The notes: generated by a model not told the origin, from the sequence alone. A stretch of DNA of 32,608 nucleotides from Zetaproteobacteria bacterium (GCA_021545585.1 JAJRTF010000025.1:1-32608); one strand, 5' to 3'. Shown: positions 15,485-22,889, counted from the first letter of the stretch. Numbers and translations: made by a program.

Positions 15485-16091
15485 GCGTCTATAATCTCAA
15501 CGAGATCGACAAACAGTGGCGATTGATCCTCCCATCCACCGGCAGCCGGCCATGTGTTGTGACGCTCAAGCAGCTGGTAGGCGCGGAAAACAGGCCAGAG
15601 TTCGAGCATTTCGGAGACCGGGCAGCATTCACTTTCAATGCCCTCGATCCATTCCACCGGCTCGCTGCCATGACAACGCTGTGTGGGCGCGGCATGCCTT
15701 GAGTTCGGGCAGCCTAGGCATCGCTTGCTGCCCCAGTATGCTCTAGCGGCGCGGACTGCTTTTTTTTTGCATCATCGGACAGCAACAACTCCTGGATGAT
15801 GATGGCGGATATGCCGACCAGAAAGGTCTGATTGTCGGCGTCCTTGGTGTCCAATGTGTAGCCCAGCGCCAGCGGATCATAGGTTTCCCCCTTGACGGTC
15901 AGCTCGGAAACCACTTCGCGCAGGGCAAACATGGCCATGGATGTGTACGCCGCCTGACGTGTCGTGCCGGCCTGCAATAGTCCCTGCATGGTGGTGATAT
16001 GCTCGGGCATTAAACGCCCGAATCGCACAAGGATGCCCATTTCCTTGTTCTCAACCGGTGCATCTTTGCGGGTCAATAGTTTCAATGCCAT
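15469..16091 (-). CDS. Tail assembly chaperone, -1 frameshift fusion (gpGT type)
   Basis: Reading the upstream chaperone frame to Lys111 and slipping -1 at A AAA AAG (15765-15759) joins it to a second frame that runs without a stop to 15469: AVRAARAYWGSKRCLG just after the slip, then VEWIEGIESECCPVSEMLEL and WPAAGGWEDQSPLFVDLVEI. The product is 207 residues. The downstream part alone would need a GTG at 15657 with no good ribosome site, which supports production by frameshifting. In lambda the equivalent gpGT recruits tail tube protein to the tape measure; the role here is inferred from that. The fusion overlaps the tape measure start by 16 bases. Confidence 0.85.
15714..16091 (-). CDS. Tail assembly chaperone, unshifted form (gpG type)
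   Basis: A 125-residue protein (MALKLLTRKDAPVENKEMGI ... LRFG-like LVRFGRLMPEHITTM ... VVSELTVKGETYDPLALGYT), ending at TAG 15716-15714 when no frameshift occurs. It lies between tail tube and tape measure as in lambdoid phages. AAGGAT lies upstream of ATG 16091. The Lys109-Lys111 codons are inside an A9 run that forms the slippery site. Expected to be the major product, with the longer GT form as a minor one. Confidence 0.88.
   Translation of the reverse strand: MALKLLTRKDAPVENKEMGILVRFGRLMPEHITTMQGLLQAGTTRQAAYTSMAMFALREVVSELTVKGETYDPLALGYTLDTKDADNQTFLVGISAIIIQELLLSDDAKKKQSAPLEHTGAASDA
15759..15765 (-). promoter_or_regulatory. Programmed -1 ribosomal frameshift site A AAA AAG
   Basis: The minus strand has A9 followed by G. 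In the zero frame it reads A AAA AAG, the most efficient bacterial -1 heptamer type (as in dnaX). A -1 slip here opens a 96-codon extension ending at 15469. Confidence 0.88.
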
Positions 16092-16112
16092 GGTTAAATC
16101 CTTTTTTGGCCG

Positions 16113-17039
16113 TTAATCAATCAAAAACTGATAGGCATCATCGCCGTTGGTTTCGGCCAACAATAAATCGATGGTGCGCATCATCAGGGTGTCCTGCGCC
16201 TCGGATTTCAGGGTGCCATAATATGCCTTTGCGGCGGTCAGGCCCAGGCGGTTGCCGGGGTTGCCGGTCACGGCGGAAAATGCACCGGCGGTGACGCTGG
16301 TCAGGCGGGTGACATCACCAACTGTGCCGAGAGAATCCTTGCTGATGCTGATTTTGCTGCGGTCGCGGGTGTTGACGTTGGCCTCGGCACCACCAATCAG
16401 GCGGCGCACGGCACCGGCAATGCCGGAATCAAAGGAGAACGTGCCGACTCGGATCGCGATGCCTGCATCGGTGATGACATCGGCAGGCTTGGGGTGGATC
16501 GGGTCACTGGTTTGATAGACCAACCCGGCGGGGAAGGCCACGGCAGTCGGGGCCAGGAACGGCGCAACGATGGTTGCCTTGCCGCGAATCAGGCCATCCA
16601 GCGGGTAATCAACCGAAAAGGCCGAACAGACTGCACCAATGAAATTATAGCGCAGGCCATCCTCGAAATAATAAAACGAGGATGTATGGCGCACCGCACC
16701 AAGTGCGGTGATCGGGTTGATTGCGACGCTGACGCCGGCATTGGATGTGACTGTGTGTGAGGCGGCATGCATGATCGGGGTGAAATCAGGCAACACGCCC
16801 AATCCGCCGCCGGCGCGCATATAAAACTCCACTTCGAGCGTCATGGCGCGTTCATCCAGCGGGCCGACCAGTTTTCCGTGTGTCTGTTTGATCGCGTCAT
16901 ATTCCAGCGGAGAGGCATCCAGATTCGGTGTGGCGGTGATGATGCGGATAGCATCGGTGCCGACCACCGGCACGGCATCGGTGCCAGGCGTGGTTTCTAT
17001 TTTGCCCAGCAGGGCCTTGTTCAGTGCAGATACGGTCAT
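16113..17039 (-). CDS. Major tail tube protein
   Basis: A 308-residue protein: start MTVSALNKALLGKIETTPGT, then TLEVEFYMRAGGGLGVLPDF, the DYPLDGLIRGKATIVAPFLA strand and a C-terminal domain (KISISKDSLGTVGDVTRLTS; LLAETNGDDAYQFLID). The N-terminus and the order (terminator, tube, chaperones, tape measure) match phage tail tube proteins that form hexamer rings around the tape measure. The start overlaps the small upstream ORF by ATGA and is preceded by AGGAG. The extra ~100 residues compared with minimal tubes could be a surface-exposed domain. Confidence 0.85.
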   Translation of the reverse strand: MTVSALNKALLGKIETTPGTDAVPVVGTDAIRIITATPNLDASPLEYDAIKQTHGKLVGPLDERAMTLEVEFYMRAGGGLGVLPDFTPIMHAASHTVTSNAGVSVAINPITALGAVRHTSSFYYFEDGLRYNFIGAVCSAFSVDYPLDGLIRGKATIVAPFLAPTAVAFPAGLVYQTSDPIHPKPADVITDAGIAIRVGTFSFDSGIAGAVRRLIGGAEANVNTRDRSKISISKDSLGTVGDVTRLTSVTAGAFSAVTGNPGNRLGLTAAKAYYGTLKSEAQDTLMMRTIDLLLAETNGDDAYQFLID

Positions 17040-17125
17040 GATTTATTCTCCTGGGCGTTGTTTTCAGGTCGGCGCGGGGTCAGCGCCGGGACGCGTTTTT
17101 CTTTGACTGGTTTTTTATCGGCCAT
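17036..17125 (-). CDS. 29-aa basic peptide between tail terminator and tube genes
   Basis: MADKKPVKEKRVPALTPRRP followed by ENNAQENKS. It has a strong GGAGG seven bases before ATG 17125, and its stop overlaps the tail tube start (TCATGA). The strong ribosome site and the overlap make it a likely real gene rather than leader. Highly charged and probably disordered. Function unknown; it may couple translation into the tube gene or assist tail assembly. Confidence 0.7.
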   Translation of the reverse strand: MADKKPVKEKRVPALTPRRPENNAQENKS

Positions 17126-17126
17126 G

Positions 17127-17546
17127 TTATGCCTCCGTGACGTAGGTAATATCGTAATCCAGCGACAACCGGCCAATCGGAACCGCTGCTTTTTCCATGT
17201 TTTGCCGGATCGATGTCAGCACGGCATCCATCGCCACGCCGCCAAGGGTGGCATCGGCATTGATCGCGGCTTCCACTTCCATTGCAATCTGATCGAGCGT
17301 GTCGGCCAGCCCAGAAGTCGCCGAGGCGATGCCCTCAATACTCAGATTCAATGCGCGCTGATAAATACGCGGTGCGAATTGAGCGGTAATATCAACCGAC
17401 TCATCGCCGGTGGTAATCACCAGCGCCGGCAGGCTGGCCTCAGCAATATCATATACCGGATCAACCGACACATTGGCACCGGTTGTAGCCAATCCGGTTA
17501 GGGTGGACACAACAGCGTCACGGATTTGCTTGCGGGCGTGCTCCAT
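17127..17546 (-). CDS. Tail terminator (gpU-like)
   Basis: A 139-residue protein: MEHARKQIRDAVVSTLTGLA, then SLPALVITTGDESVDITAQF, a strand with RALNLSIEGIASATSG and the end VPIGRLSLDYDITYVTEA. The closing LDYxITYxT strand and the size match gpU-type minor tail terminators that cap the tail tube. It overlaps the head-tail joining gene by one base and lies upstream of the tube gene, as in lambda (though the gpZ-like gene is missing from between them). Confidence 0.82.
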   Translation of the reverse strand: MEHARKQIRDAVVSTLTGLATTGANVSVDPVYDIAEASLPALVITTGDESVDITAQFAPRIYQRALNLSIEGIASATSGLADTLDQIAMEVEAAINADATLGGVAMDAVLTSIRQNMEKAAVPIGRLSLDYDITYVTEA

Positions 17547-17845
17547 CAGACCCGCTCCAGTTCCAGCACTGTGAAGCCGGTGCCATCGGGTTGGCTTTCT
17601 GCCACGGTGTAGTTCACCGCATTGACGATCACCGAAATGCCCTGTGAAACGCCAGCCACATCGGCATCATCGGCCAGCGCTACGGGGTTGGATGATTCCA
17701 CTCCCAACGATGCCAGATATTCATTATCGAAAATCACCGTGACCGGATCGCCAAGCACGTCCGCAGGCACCCCGACGACCTGCCCAATTAGGGCAGGTAC
17801 CCCGAAATCCGCAAAAAACACGGCGCGATTTTCGGTGAAGGGCAT
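17546..17845 (-). CDS. Head-tail joining protein (gpFII-like)
   Basis: A 99-residue beta protein: MPFTENRAVFFADFGVPALI, VTVIFDNEYLASLGVESSNP and the end FTVLELERV. This fits the lambda gpFII / phage attachment family, which binds under the connector and receives the tail. The start overlaps the preceding stop by one base (TAATG at 17845-17847). The neighbours (FI-position small protein and gpU-like terminator) support it. Confidence 0.82.
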   Translation of the reverse strand: MPFTENRAVFFADFGVPALIGQVVGVPADVLGDPVTVIFDNEYLASLGVESSNPVALADDADVAGVSQGISVIVNAVNYTVAESQPDGTGFTVLELERV

Positions 17846-18012
17846 TATTCAGCCGCCGCCTTGCGCTTGCTGACTGGCTTTTTTTTTGCTGCTTCTGTCG
17901 CCGCGCCGATGCCGATCAGATAGCGGGCATCACGCTCGCCGACTTCGGCTGTGTCGCCGATGTCGTGATGTTTGCCGCCGATCAGGCAGGCGCGCTTTAG
18001 TTTAATGTGCAT
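17845..18012 (-). CDS. 55-aa small head-region protein
   Basis: MHIKLKRACLIGGKHHDIGD, then TAEVGERDARYLIGIGAATE, and a Lys/Ala-rich tail AAKKKPVSKRKAAAE. GGAGG lies seven bases before ATG 18012. It matches small phage proteins of the ARYLIGIGAA type that sit in the gpFI position between capsid and head-tail joining genes. Its basic tail may contact DNA. Stop is coupled (TAATG) to the gpFII-like gene. Confidence 0.8.
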   Translation of the reverse strand: MHIKLKRACLIGGKHHDIGDTAEVGERDARYLIGIGAATEAAKKKPVSKRKAAAE

Positions 18013-18047
18013 AATAGCCTCCATGTGGTTATCGCATGGTCAGTTCA

Positions 18048-18071
18048 GGGAGCGGCCCGAAAGCCACTCCC
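18048..18071 (-). other. Stem-loop after the capsid gene
   Basis: A 9-bp stem (GGGAGTGGC pairing with GCCGCTCCC, one G-U) with a six-base loop lies 10 bases after the capsid stop. There is no U-tract, so it is more likely an mRNA-stabilising or partial-attenuation hairpin than a full terminator. Confidence 0.6.
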
Positions 18072-18080
18072 TGCCGCTCA

Positions 18081-19430
18081 TCAGACGATGTCGGTAATGG
18101 CCGCGAACGACTCTGGGTGGCGAACCGCGCAGTCAACGAACTGCAAGGCTTTCACCTTCACGTTGCCGATGCCGCCGGTGTACGGATCAACCTGCAAATC
18201 CAGCGCACCCCACTCGCCGATGATCAGATCAGACCAGTTTCCGAAGATCAGGGCGGACAACACGCTAACGCTGGTGCCCTTGCTCAAATTACTCGGCACC
18301 TGATTGGAGCGTGCGACCGAATAGCCGTTGATGCTGCCCAATGTGGCGGACGGATAATCACCGGCTGCCTCGTTGGTCCACAGGTATTCGCCGGTGGTGG
18401 TTTTCAGCTTTTTGAGTGCTGCAATCACATGGCTGTTGGTCAGATAGGCCATATTGCCTTCGTCTGCATTGACGTTGGCCAGGGCGGCTTCCAGATCAAT
18501 CAGCGGATCGACATTGGCCAGCGCCGCGCCGTTTGCGCCAAGCGCAACAGAGCCAATACCGGCAGTGTTGAGGATGCCGGTCGGCTGACCGCCCGCGCCG
18601 GAGCCGTTAATGCAGCCCAAATCAATCGCCAGAGCCATAACCGATGCCAGATCGTTGCGGATCATGGCCTCCATATCGATGGATGACTGGATCAGCGTCT
18701 GGGTAGTGACCTGCGTCTCAGCGGCCACGCCGTTCGGCGCCAGGGTGACAGCATCGAACGTCTGATTGGACTGCGCAGGCTGAGCGCCTTCTGCCACCCA
18801 TGCAGCGGTTGCGCCGCCGGACTGGCGCGGGATGCTGATATTGCCGGCCAAACCGCCCAGCACGGTCGCACCAAGCTGGCGCACCCGCATTTTATTGCGC
18901 AGCAGATCGATAAAGCTGGAAGACAGCGTATCAGTCGCGATGGTGGATGCAGCGCCGGTGGTGGTTACGGCACGGCTCAGCACATCAGTCGGGATCAATG
19001 CACCCTTGGCCTTCCGGCCCATGCGCTGCGCAGTGGCCTGACATACCTCGAATTCATACGCAGCAGCTTCACGCAGCGCGGCATTGGATGGATCTGCCAT
19101 GGCGGACATCAAGCGAAGGAACGAAAACGATCCGGCCTCTTTGTCATTCAGGCCAATCGGGCTGCGCTGCTCCGAACTCTTGGCGATGACTGCGTCATAA
19201 ATCGACTGGCGGAATTCATCCACCGATGTGTCGGTCTGGCGTGCTTCGCGCACCAGTTTGGCTACGGCATCGTGCCCGAGCTGCTTTTCTGCCCGTTCGG
19301 CGATGGCCTCGATATCAGCCACGCGCTGGCGGTCTGCCTGTAGTGCGGCTTTGCCGCCTTCCTTGCGGGCATAGTCCAGATCAATATTCTGATCAGCGGG
19401 CGCTGCCGGTTTGTTGTTTGCTCCTGGCAT
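18081..19430 (-). CDS. Major capsid protein from an internal start (449 aa)
   Basis: Within the fusion, Met209 (MPGANNKPAAPADQNIDLDY) has AGAGGAGG ending five bases before its ATG, one of the strongest ribosome sites in the window. Initiation here gives scaffold region plus capsid without protease, so many capsid subunits and few protease-fused ones could be made from one gene, as with lambda C/Nu3 internal initiation. The site falls in the charged linker between the two domains, as expected for a functional start. Actual use is not proven. Confidence 0.75.
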   Translation of the reverse strand: MPGANNKPAAPADQNIDLDYARKEGGKAALQADRQRVADIEAIAERAEKQLGHDAVAKLVREARQTDTSVDEFRQSIYDAVIAKSSEQRSPIGLNDKEAGSFSFLRLMSAMADPSNAALREAAAYEFEVCQATAQRMGRKAKGALIPTDVLSRAVTTTGAASTIATDTLSSSFIDLLRNKMRVRQLGATVLGGLAGNISIPRQSGGATAAWVAEGAQPAQSNQTFDAVTLAPNGVAAETQVTTQTLIQSSIDMEAMIRNDLASVMALAIDLGCINGSGAGGQPTGILNTAGIGSVALGANGAALANVDPLIDLEAALANVNADEGNMAYLTNSHVIAALKKLKTTTGEYLWTNEAAGDYPSATLGSINGYSVARSNQVPSNLSKGTSVSVLSALIFGNWSDLIIGEWGALDLQVDPYTGGIGNVKVKALQFVDCAVRHPESFAAITDIV

Positions 19431-20054
19431 AACAACCTCCTCTCGTTTTGAGTTTTGTTCAGGCATTGCGCCTGCCTTGTCACCCGCTGCTGCGGATTCG
19501 GGTCGTGCATCTTTATCGGCTGCATCAATCACAGCCTGTTCGGCGGATCGGCCCACGCCGACCGTGGCATCGGCGGGCACGGAAACGAACGAAATCTCGA
19601 ACGGCTCCCAGTCAGTGATGCGATAAATGTCTTTTTCGGCGGACTGCTCTTCGAGCACGGCCGTGTGGATGCGGTAGCCGACTGAAATCTTGCTGCGAAT
19701 GCCGTCCACCACGTCCTGAAATATTTCCTGGGCATGCGCGGAGCGCGAAAACAACACGCTGGCGCGACCGACTCGGTCCTTATCAATCGAGGCATTACGC
19801 ACCACGCCGATCTGGTCGCGATGATCGTGGCCCAGCAACAGCGCCGCGCCATCATGCAGACGATCCATGCGTACCGACGATGCTTTATGATCAAGAATCT
19901 CATCGCCGAAGCAGCGATCCACCGGCTCCTCGGATGAAAAGGCCAGATCAACGGTGCGTTCCGCCTCGTTAATCGCACGCGTATCAATCGAAAATTCACG
20001 AAACAGCATTTCCGATTGCATGAGTTTCAATACTTTTTTGTTAATATCAGGCAT
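18081..20054 (-). CDS. Prohead protease-major capsid protein fusion
   Basis: A 657-residue protein. Residues ~15-170 are an HK97-type prohead protease (U35): GAALLLGHDHRDQIGVV with His76/His78, KISVGYRIH with Ser124, and WEPFEISFVSVPADAT. Residues ~210-300 are a charged helical scaffold (delta-like) region. Residues ~305-657 are an HK97-fold major capsid protein (LGGLAGNISIPRQSGGATAA, AAWVAEGAQPAQSNQTFDAV, GSGAGGQPTGILNTAGIG, FGNWSDLIIGEWGALDLQVD). Fusions of this kind are known in some siphophages. The start overlaps the portal stop by 8 bases. A very strong internal ribosome site before codon 209 suggests that the capsid is also made alone. Confidence 0.92.
   Translation of the reverse strand: MPDINKKVLKLMQSEMLFREFSIDTRAINEAERTVDLAFSSEEPVDRCFGDEILDHKASSVRMDRLHDGAALLLGHDHRDQIGVVRNASIDKDRVGRASVLFSRSAHAQEIFQDVVDGIRSKISVGYRIHTAVLEEQSAEKDIYRITDWEPFEISFVSVPADATVGVGRSAEQAVIDAADKDARPESAAAGDKAGAMPEQNSKREEVVMPGANNKPAAPADQNIDLDYARKEGGKAALQADRQRVADIEAIAERAEKQLGHDAVAKLVREARQTDTSVDEFRQSIYDAVIAKSSEQRSPIGLNDKEAGSFSFLRLMSAMADPSNAALREAAAYEFEVCQATAQRMGRKAKGALIPTDVLSRAVTTTGAASTIATDTLSSSFIDLLRNKMRVRQLGATVLGGLAGNISIPRQSGGATAAWVAEGAQPAQSNQTFDAVTLAPNGVAAETQVTTQTLIQSSIDMEAMIRNDLASVMALAIDLGCINGSGAGGQPTGILNTAGIGSVALGANGAALANVDPLIDLEAALANVNADEGNMAYLTNSHVIAALKKLKTTTGEYLWTNEAAGDYPSATLGSINGYSVARSNQVPSNLSKGTSVSVLSALIFGNWSDLIIGEWGALDLQVDPYTGGIGNVKVKALQFVDCAVRHPESFAAITDIV
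19436..19443 (-). promoter_or_regulatory. Strong internal Shine-Dalgarno (AGAGGAGG)
   Basis: The minus strand reads AGAGGAGG, then TTGTT, then ATG at 19430. It lies inside the protease-capsid ORF and decides the internal capsid start. The codons it occupies (RE-E-V) have no other obvious reason to match anti-SD so well. Confidence 0.8.
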
Positions 20055-21681
20055 GTTCTGCCTCCTGTTGGGCTCTCAGTTCGGATTCAAACAATGATTT
20101 TGCACCGGCCGGCTGCATGGAAGCTGCGGCGGCGGCGGCAGGCAGATCAATTCCCATGGCTGCCATGGTTTCATTTTCGCGCTGAATTTCTGCCCAGACT
20201 TCTTCCGGGTCGCGACCCATATCGCGTATGATTTCAGAGCGGGATTTCAGGCCCAGTTCGATGGATTTCTCATTGGCGGCCATATCCTTGAGCGGATCAA
20301 CCCAAGCCCATCGGCGGGACTGGAATGAGACTTTGCGGAACTTGTCGAAACGATCGACCGGCAGCGCCACCGGCACGCCGGACTTGGTCGGCACTTTCAG
20401 CGTGCCCAGGGTCAACTGCATATCCAGCCAGGACTCGAACACCGGACGCATAAACTGATCGACAAACCATGATTGCAGCGACTTCCATTGTTCGCGCTCT
20501 TCGAGCACGCCGGCGCGGATGGATGAGAAATTCACGCCTTCCAGATCGTTGCTCAATCCGTTGTAGCACACGCCCAGACCGGATGCGATGCCGCGCAGCG
20601 TGCCTTTGACGAAATCGGAAAACTGCTGGTGCGGATAGTCCGGATTGAACGCGGTGAAATCATAACCCTCGGGCAGCACCTCAAATGTACCCGGCTCGGC
20701 GTCCTGGATGAATTCACCGTCCGCCGTCTCATCATCAGCCAGGGCTTCCGGTCCTTCGCCATCAGCGGCATGGAAAAAGCCCATTTTCGATGCGCCGATA
20801 CGCGATGCAACCACAGCGGCCTCGATATATTTATCCAGATTTTTCATGCCGACCAGCGCCGATGCCATCCACGGCACCCCGCGTGCCTGATCAATCATTT
20901 CATGGCGGAAAATGTGCAGCATTTCATCGGCAGGCACGCGGATGTGCTTGCCTGTGTAGTAGCTGGACTGGTACAGATCGGCGTTTTTATTGTCGAGCAG
21001 GTAGTATGCAACCGGCTTGCCGTTGGCATCGGACTCGACACCCATGCGCACCACGTTGCCGTTCGGTTTTGTTTCATTGTAGCGAATATCCAGCCATTCC
21101 GGATCAATCAATTTGAGCTGGAATGCATACGGCCCGGCATTGACACGCCGCACCAGGCATTCGCCGTCCACCACCACGGTGGCGATGATCAGATTGCACA
21201 TCTCCACCAGCGACAGCCGCCCTGCGACATCACAATAGCGCGACCATTCGCGCCAGCCGTTCTCGACAGCCGTTTGCGCCAGCTTATCCTGTGCGCCATC
21301 CGGATCGGAGGCTTTCGATTGCATCTGGATACCGTTCGGGCCGATCATGTTGGCCTTGCACATCGACACAAAGCGGCGGGCATAATCATTGTTGCGCGAC
21401 TGCTCACGCGAGCGGGTGCGCAGCCGTTGCAGACCCTGCCAGATATGCCAGTTCGGCGGTGTCGGAACGCTGCCCCAGCCCGAATTCAGGCGGGAAATGG
21501 CCGCGCCGGCATAGTTGCGTTTCTGTTTGGAAATGCGCCCCGATGTGGATGCGGTGGCAGCCCGTTCATTCAGTCTGCGCTCGGCCAGCCACGCATTCAG
21601 AATGCGGGAGCCTTGCTCGCGTTTCGGATTCTCCTGCCCGATCGTCAGATCGGAGCGCAATTTGATTGCCTGCACGGCCAT
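20047..21681 (-). CDS. Portal protein (lambda family)
   Basis: A 544-residue portal of the lambda gpB family: RLRTRSREQSRNNDYARRFV, ANMIGPNGIQMQSKASDPDG, WREWSRYCDVAGRLSLVEMC, RVPADEMLHIFRHEMIDQAR followed by GVPWMASAL, and the C-terminal GMDLP-like region with Ala repeats. It forms the dodecameric DNA channel at the capsid vertex. It overlaps the connector gene by one base and the protease-capsid start by 8. The N-terminus has a basic stretch before the conserved core. Confidence 0.93.
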   Translation of the reverse strand: MAVQAIKLRSDLTIGQENPKREQGSRILNAWLAERRLNERAATASTSGRISKQKRNYAGAAISRLNSGWGSVPTPPNWHIWQGLQRLRTRSREQSRNNDYARRFVSMCKANMIGPNGIQMQSKASDPDGAQDKLAQTAVENGWREWSRYCDVAGRLSLVEMCNLIIATVVVDGECLVRRVNAGPYAFQLKLIDPEWLDIRYNETKPNGNVVRMGVESDANGKPVAYYLLDNKNADLYQSSYYTGKHIRVPADEMLHIFRHEMIDQARGVPWMASALVGMKNLDKYIEAAVVASRIGASKMGFFHAADGEGPEALADDETADGEFIQDAEPGTFEVLPEGYDFTAFNPDYPHQQFSDFVKGTLRGIASGLGVCYNGLSNDLEGVNFSSIRAGVLEEREQWKSLQSWFVDQFMRPVFESWLDMQLTLGTLKVPTKSGVPVALPVDRFDKFRKVSFQSRRWAWVDPLKDMAANEKSIELGLKSRSEIIRDMGRDPEEVWAEIQRENETMAAMGIDLPAAAAAASMQPAGAKSLFESELRAQQEAEHA

Positions 21682-22232
21682 CAGCCAGCCATCCTGGTCA
21701 GCAGGCGGCGGCGGGGTTTCTGGCCGGAGTTGATGCGGTCGGCATTTTTCTCATCGCGCCAAAGCTTGCGATAGCGGCTGTGCAGGGCGATGACTTCGGT
21801 CATCGGGATTCGGTTCAGCGAGCGCCCGGAAATCGAATAGGCTGCGGCGCGCAGGTTGTTCGGGTCTTCGAGATAGGCTTCGATGGCATCCAGTGTCTTT
21901 TTGACATGGGTTCTGGCATCGGCGGCGCTGGTCAGGTTCGGGCGGACGGTGACGGATGATGTCTCAATCGTGTAACGCTCGCCGGATTTCACGGCGGCAA
22001 TACTCAGCCGATAATCACCAGCCGTGATGGCGGCGGTCAAAGCCGCCGAAAATGTGACCAGGTGCAGGCCGTCGCTATTGTCGGTGGATGTTACATTGTG
22101 ATTTTCCGCGCTGTTGGTGAGATTGACATCCAGCGACCAGCCATCGGATGGCAGATAATCCGGCGCGGATACCGTCCATTTGACGGTATCGCCGGCGAAA
22201 AATGAGCGCGGTGCGCTGGTCGGAATCCCCAT
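21681..22232 (-). CDS. Head-tail connector (gpW position) with N-terminal Ig-like domain
   Basis: Residues 1-~95 form an Ig-like beta domain (FFAGDTVKWTVSAPDYLPSD, GLHLVTFSAALTAAITAGDY). Residues ~105-183 form a helical connector-like domain (HVKKTLDAIEAYLEDPNNLR, SISGRSLNRIPMTEVIALHS then RYRKLW), which matches small gpW-type/DUF6148-like head completion proteins that precede the portal gene. The end is basic (PRRRLLTRM). The stop overlaps the portal start by one base. The accessory island begins immediately upstream. Confidence 0.72.
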   Translation of the reverse strand: MGIPTSAPRSFFAGDTVKWTVSAPDYLPSDGWSLDVNLTNSAENHNVTSTDNSDGLHLVTFSAALTAAITAGDYRLSIAAVKSGERYTIETSSVTVRPNLTSAADARTHVKKTLDAIEAYLEDPNNLRAAAYSISGRSLNRIPMTEVIALHSRYRKLWRDEKNADRINSGQKPRRRLLTRMAG

Positions 22233-22309
22233 GGCGCGTCATTCAAAACCCACCGGCGGAAACTTTTTAGGGTAAAAGTTTCACTTTCTTTTACAGATTT
22301 TCAAAAGCG

Positions 22310-22351
22310 TTCACCGCAGAGTACACAGAGTTTCGCAGAGGAAAGTCAAAA
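22310..22351 (+). repeat. CGCAGAG-type dispersed repeat, copy A
   Basis: Core TTCACCGCAGAGTACACAGA continues with GTTTCGCAGAG and GTCAAAA. It has three CGCAGAG-like submotifs (the middle one mutated to ACAGAG). It lies in the 202-bp gap 22233-22434 between the HTH gene and the connector gene. Apart from this copy I see no gene in that gap. See copies at 26366, 27661 and 27970. Confidence 0.85.
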
Positions 22352-22434
22352 GAATAAAGTGGCGATGTTGTACCCTCGCTAGATGTGGCCCACATCCTTG
22401 CGTCCCTCGGTCTCAGGAACCACTTTCAGTAGCA

Positions 22435-22764
22435 TTACGATGTTTCTGCAATGATCCTGTTTTTTATCTCATCCTTTACTGCCAGCGCATCATCAGACAT
22501 TGCAACAATCAGTGGGTCAATCCCTTCGCCCCAGAACACCTGGCACACTTTAAGCACAGCATCGCTGGCTATTTCACCGGCAACGACCGACAGACAGGCA
22601 TCGCGAACATTTTTGCGCGGCGAGCGTTTGCCGTACTCCCACTCCGAAATACGAGACACCGGAAACGGTTCAGCGCGGCCAGTCTTTCCGGCCAGCCATA
22701 CGCCGAATGTTTCCTGAGTCATGTCCAGCGCCGCTCTTGCTGCTTTAACGATGTTTGAATTCAT
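22435..22764 (-). CDS. XRE HTH regulator, Aca candidate
   Basis: A 109-residue protein with one XRE HTH: AARAALDMTQETFGVWLAGK, a short insertion (TGRAEPFP), then VSRISEWEYGKRSP; the last ~45 residues are helical. GAGGT lies 8 bases before ATG 22764. It is transcribed leftward, divergent from the CRISPR-repeat sRNA, and their short shared promoter region contains the palindrome ACGAT-TTGC-ATCGT. This matches anti-CRISPR-associated (Aca) autoregulators in size, HTH and position, but no Aca family is recognised by sequence. It could also be an ordinary phage regulator. Confidence 0.75.
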   Translation of the reverse strand: MNSNIVKAARAALDMTQETFGVWLAGKTGRAEPFPVSRISEWEYGKRSPRKNVRDACLSVVAGEIASDAVLKVCQVFWGEGIDPLIVAMSDDALAVKDEIKNRIIAETS

Positions 22765-22766
22765 GC

Positions 22767-22795
22767 TTGACCTCTTTTTTCATAGAGACTACGAT
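22767..22795 (+). promoter_or_regulatory. Sigma70 promoter of the CRISPR-repeat sRNA
   Basis: -35 TTGACC (22767-22772), 17-bp spacer, -10 TACGAT (22790-22795). Transcription start is predicted at 22801-22803, i.e. at the first base of the CRISPR repeat. It overlaps the 5' region and ribosome site of the divergent HTH gene. Confidence 0.7.
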
Positions 22796-22804
22796 TTGCA
22801 TCGT
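22791..22804. promoter_or_regulatory. Palindromic operator ACGAT-TTGC-ATCGT
   Basis: A perfect 5-bp inverted repeat with a 4-bp centre covers the sRNA -10 box and transcription start. Binding here would repress the sRNA, and it is also just upstream of the HTH gene promoter. The adjacent HTH protein is the natural candidate ligand. Confidence 0.6.
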
Positions 22805-22830
22805 TCACTGCCGCACAGGCAGCTTAGAAA
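22803..22830 (+). CRISPR. Solitary type I-F CRISPR repeat (28 nt)
   Basis: Length, terminal GTTCACTGCC, 5-bp CTGCC/GGCAG stem with GCACA loop and 3' CTTAGAAA handle are all as in canonical type I-F repeats of gammaproteobacteria. Only one complete repeat exists, followed at 22833-22852 by a diverged copy of the first 20 bases. There is no spacer, leader array or cas gene, so it is not a CRISPR array. Confidence 0.92.
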
Positions 22831-22860
22831 AACTTCACTGCTGTACAAGCAGAGTTAATG

Positions 22861-22889
22861 AAAGAGCCTCCTTTGCCGGAGGCTCTTTT
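22861..22889. terminator. Bidirectional intrinsic terminator
   Basis: An 11-bp perfect stem (AAAGAGCCTCC with GGAGGCTCTTT) with a six-base loop. On the plus strand it ends in TTTT then AATTTT and closes the sRNA; on the minus strand it lies just after the stop of the orphan gene ending at 22894. The two transcripts converge here. Confidence 0.9.

Noticed and set aside
18048-18071. Rho-independent terminator after the capsid gene
   Set aside because: Good stem but no U-tract, and the downstream head-tail genes need transcription.
20629-21774. Long plus-strand open frame (about 380 codons)
   Set aside because: Antisense to the portal gene, Cys/His/Arg-rich, no ribosome site; high-GC codon bias of the real gene keeps it open.
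22803-22863. A mini CRISPR array with two repeats
   Set aside because: Only two bases separate the repeats and the second lacks the handle. There is no spacer, leader or cas gene, so it is not an array.
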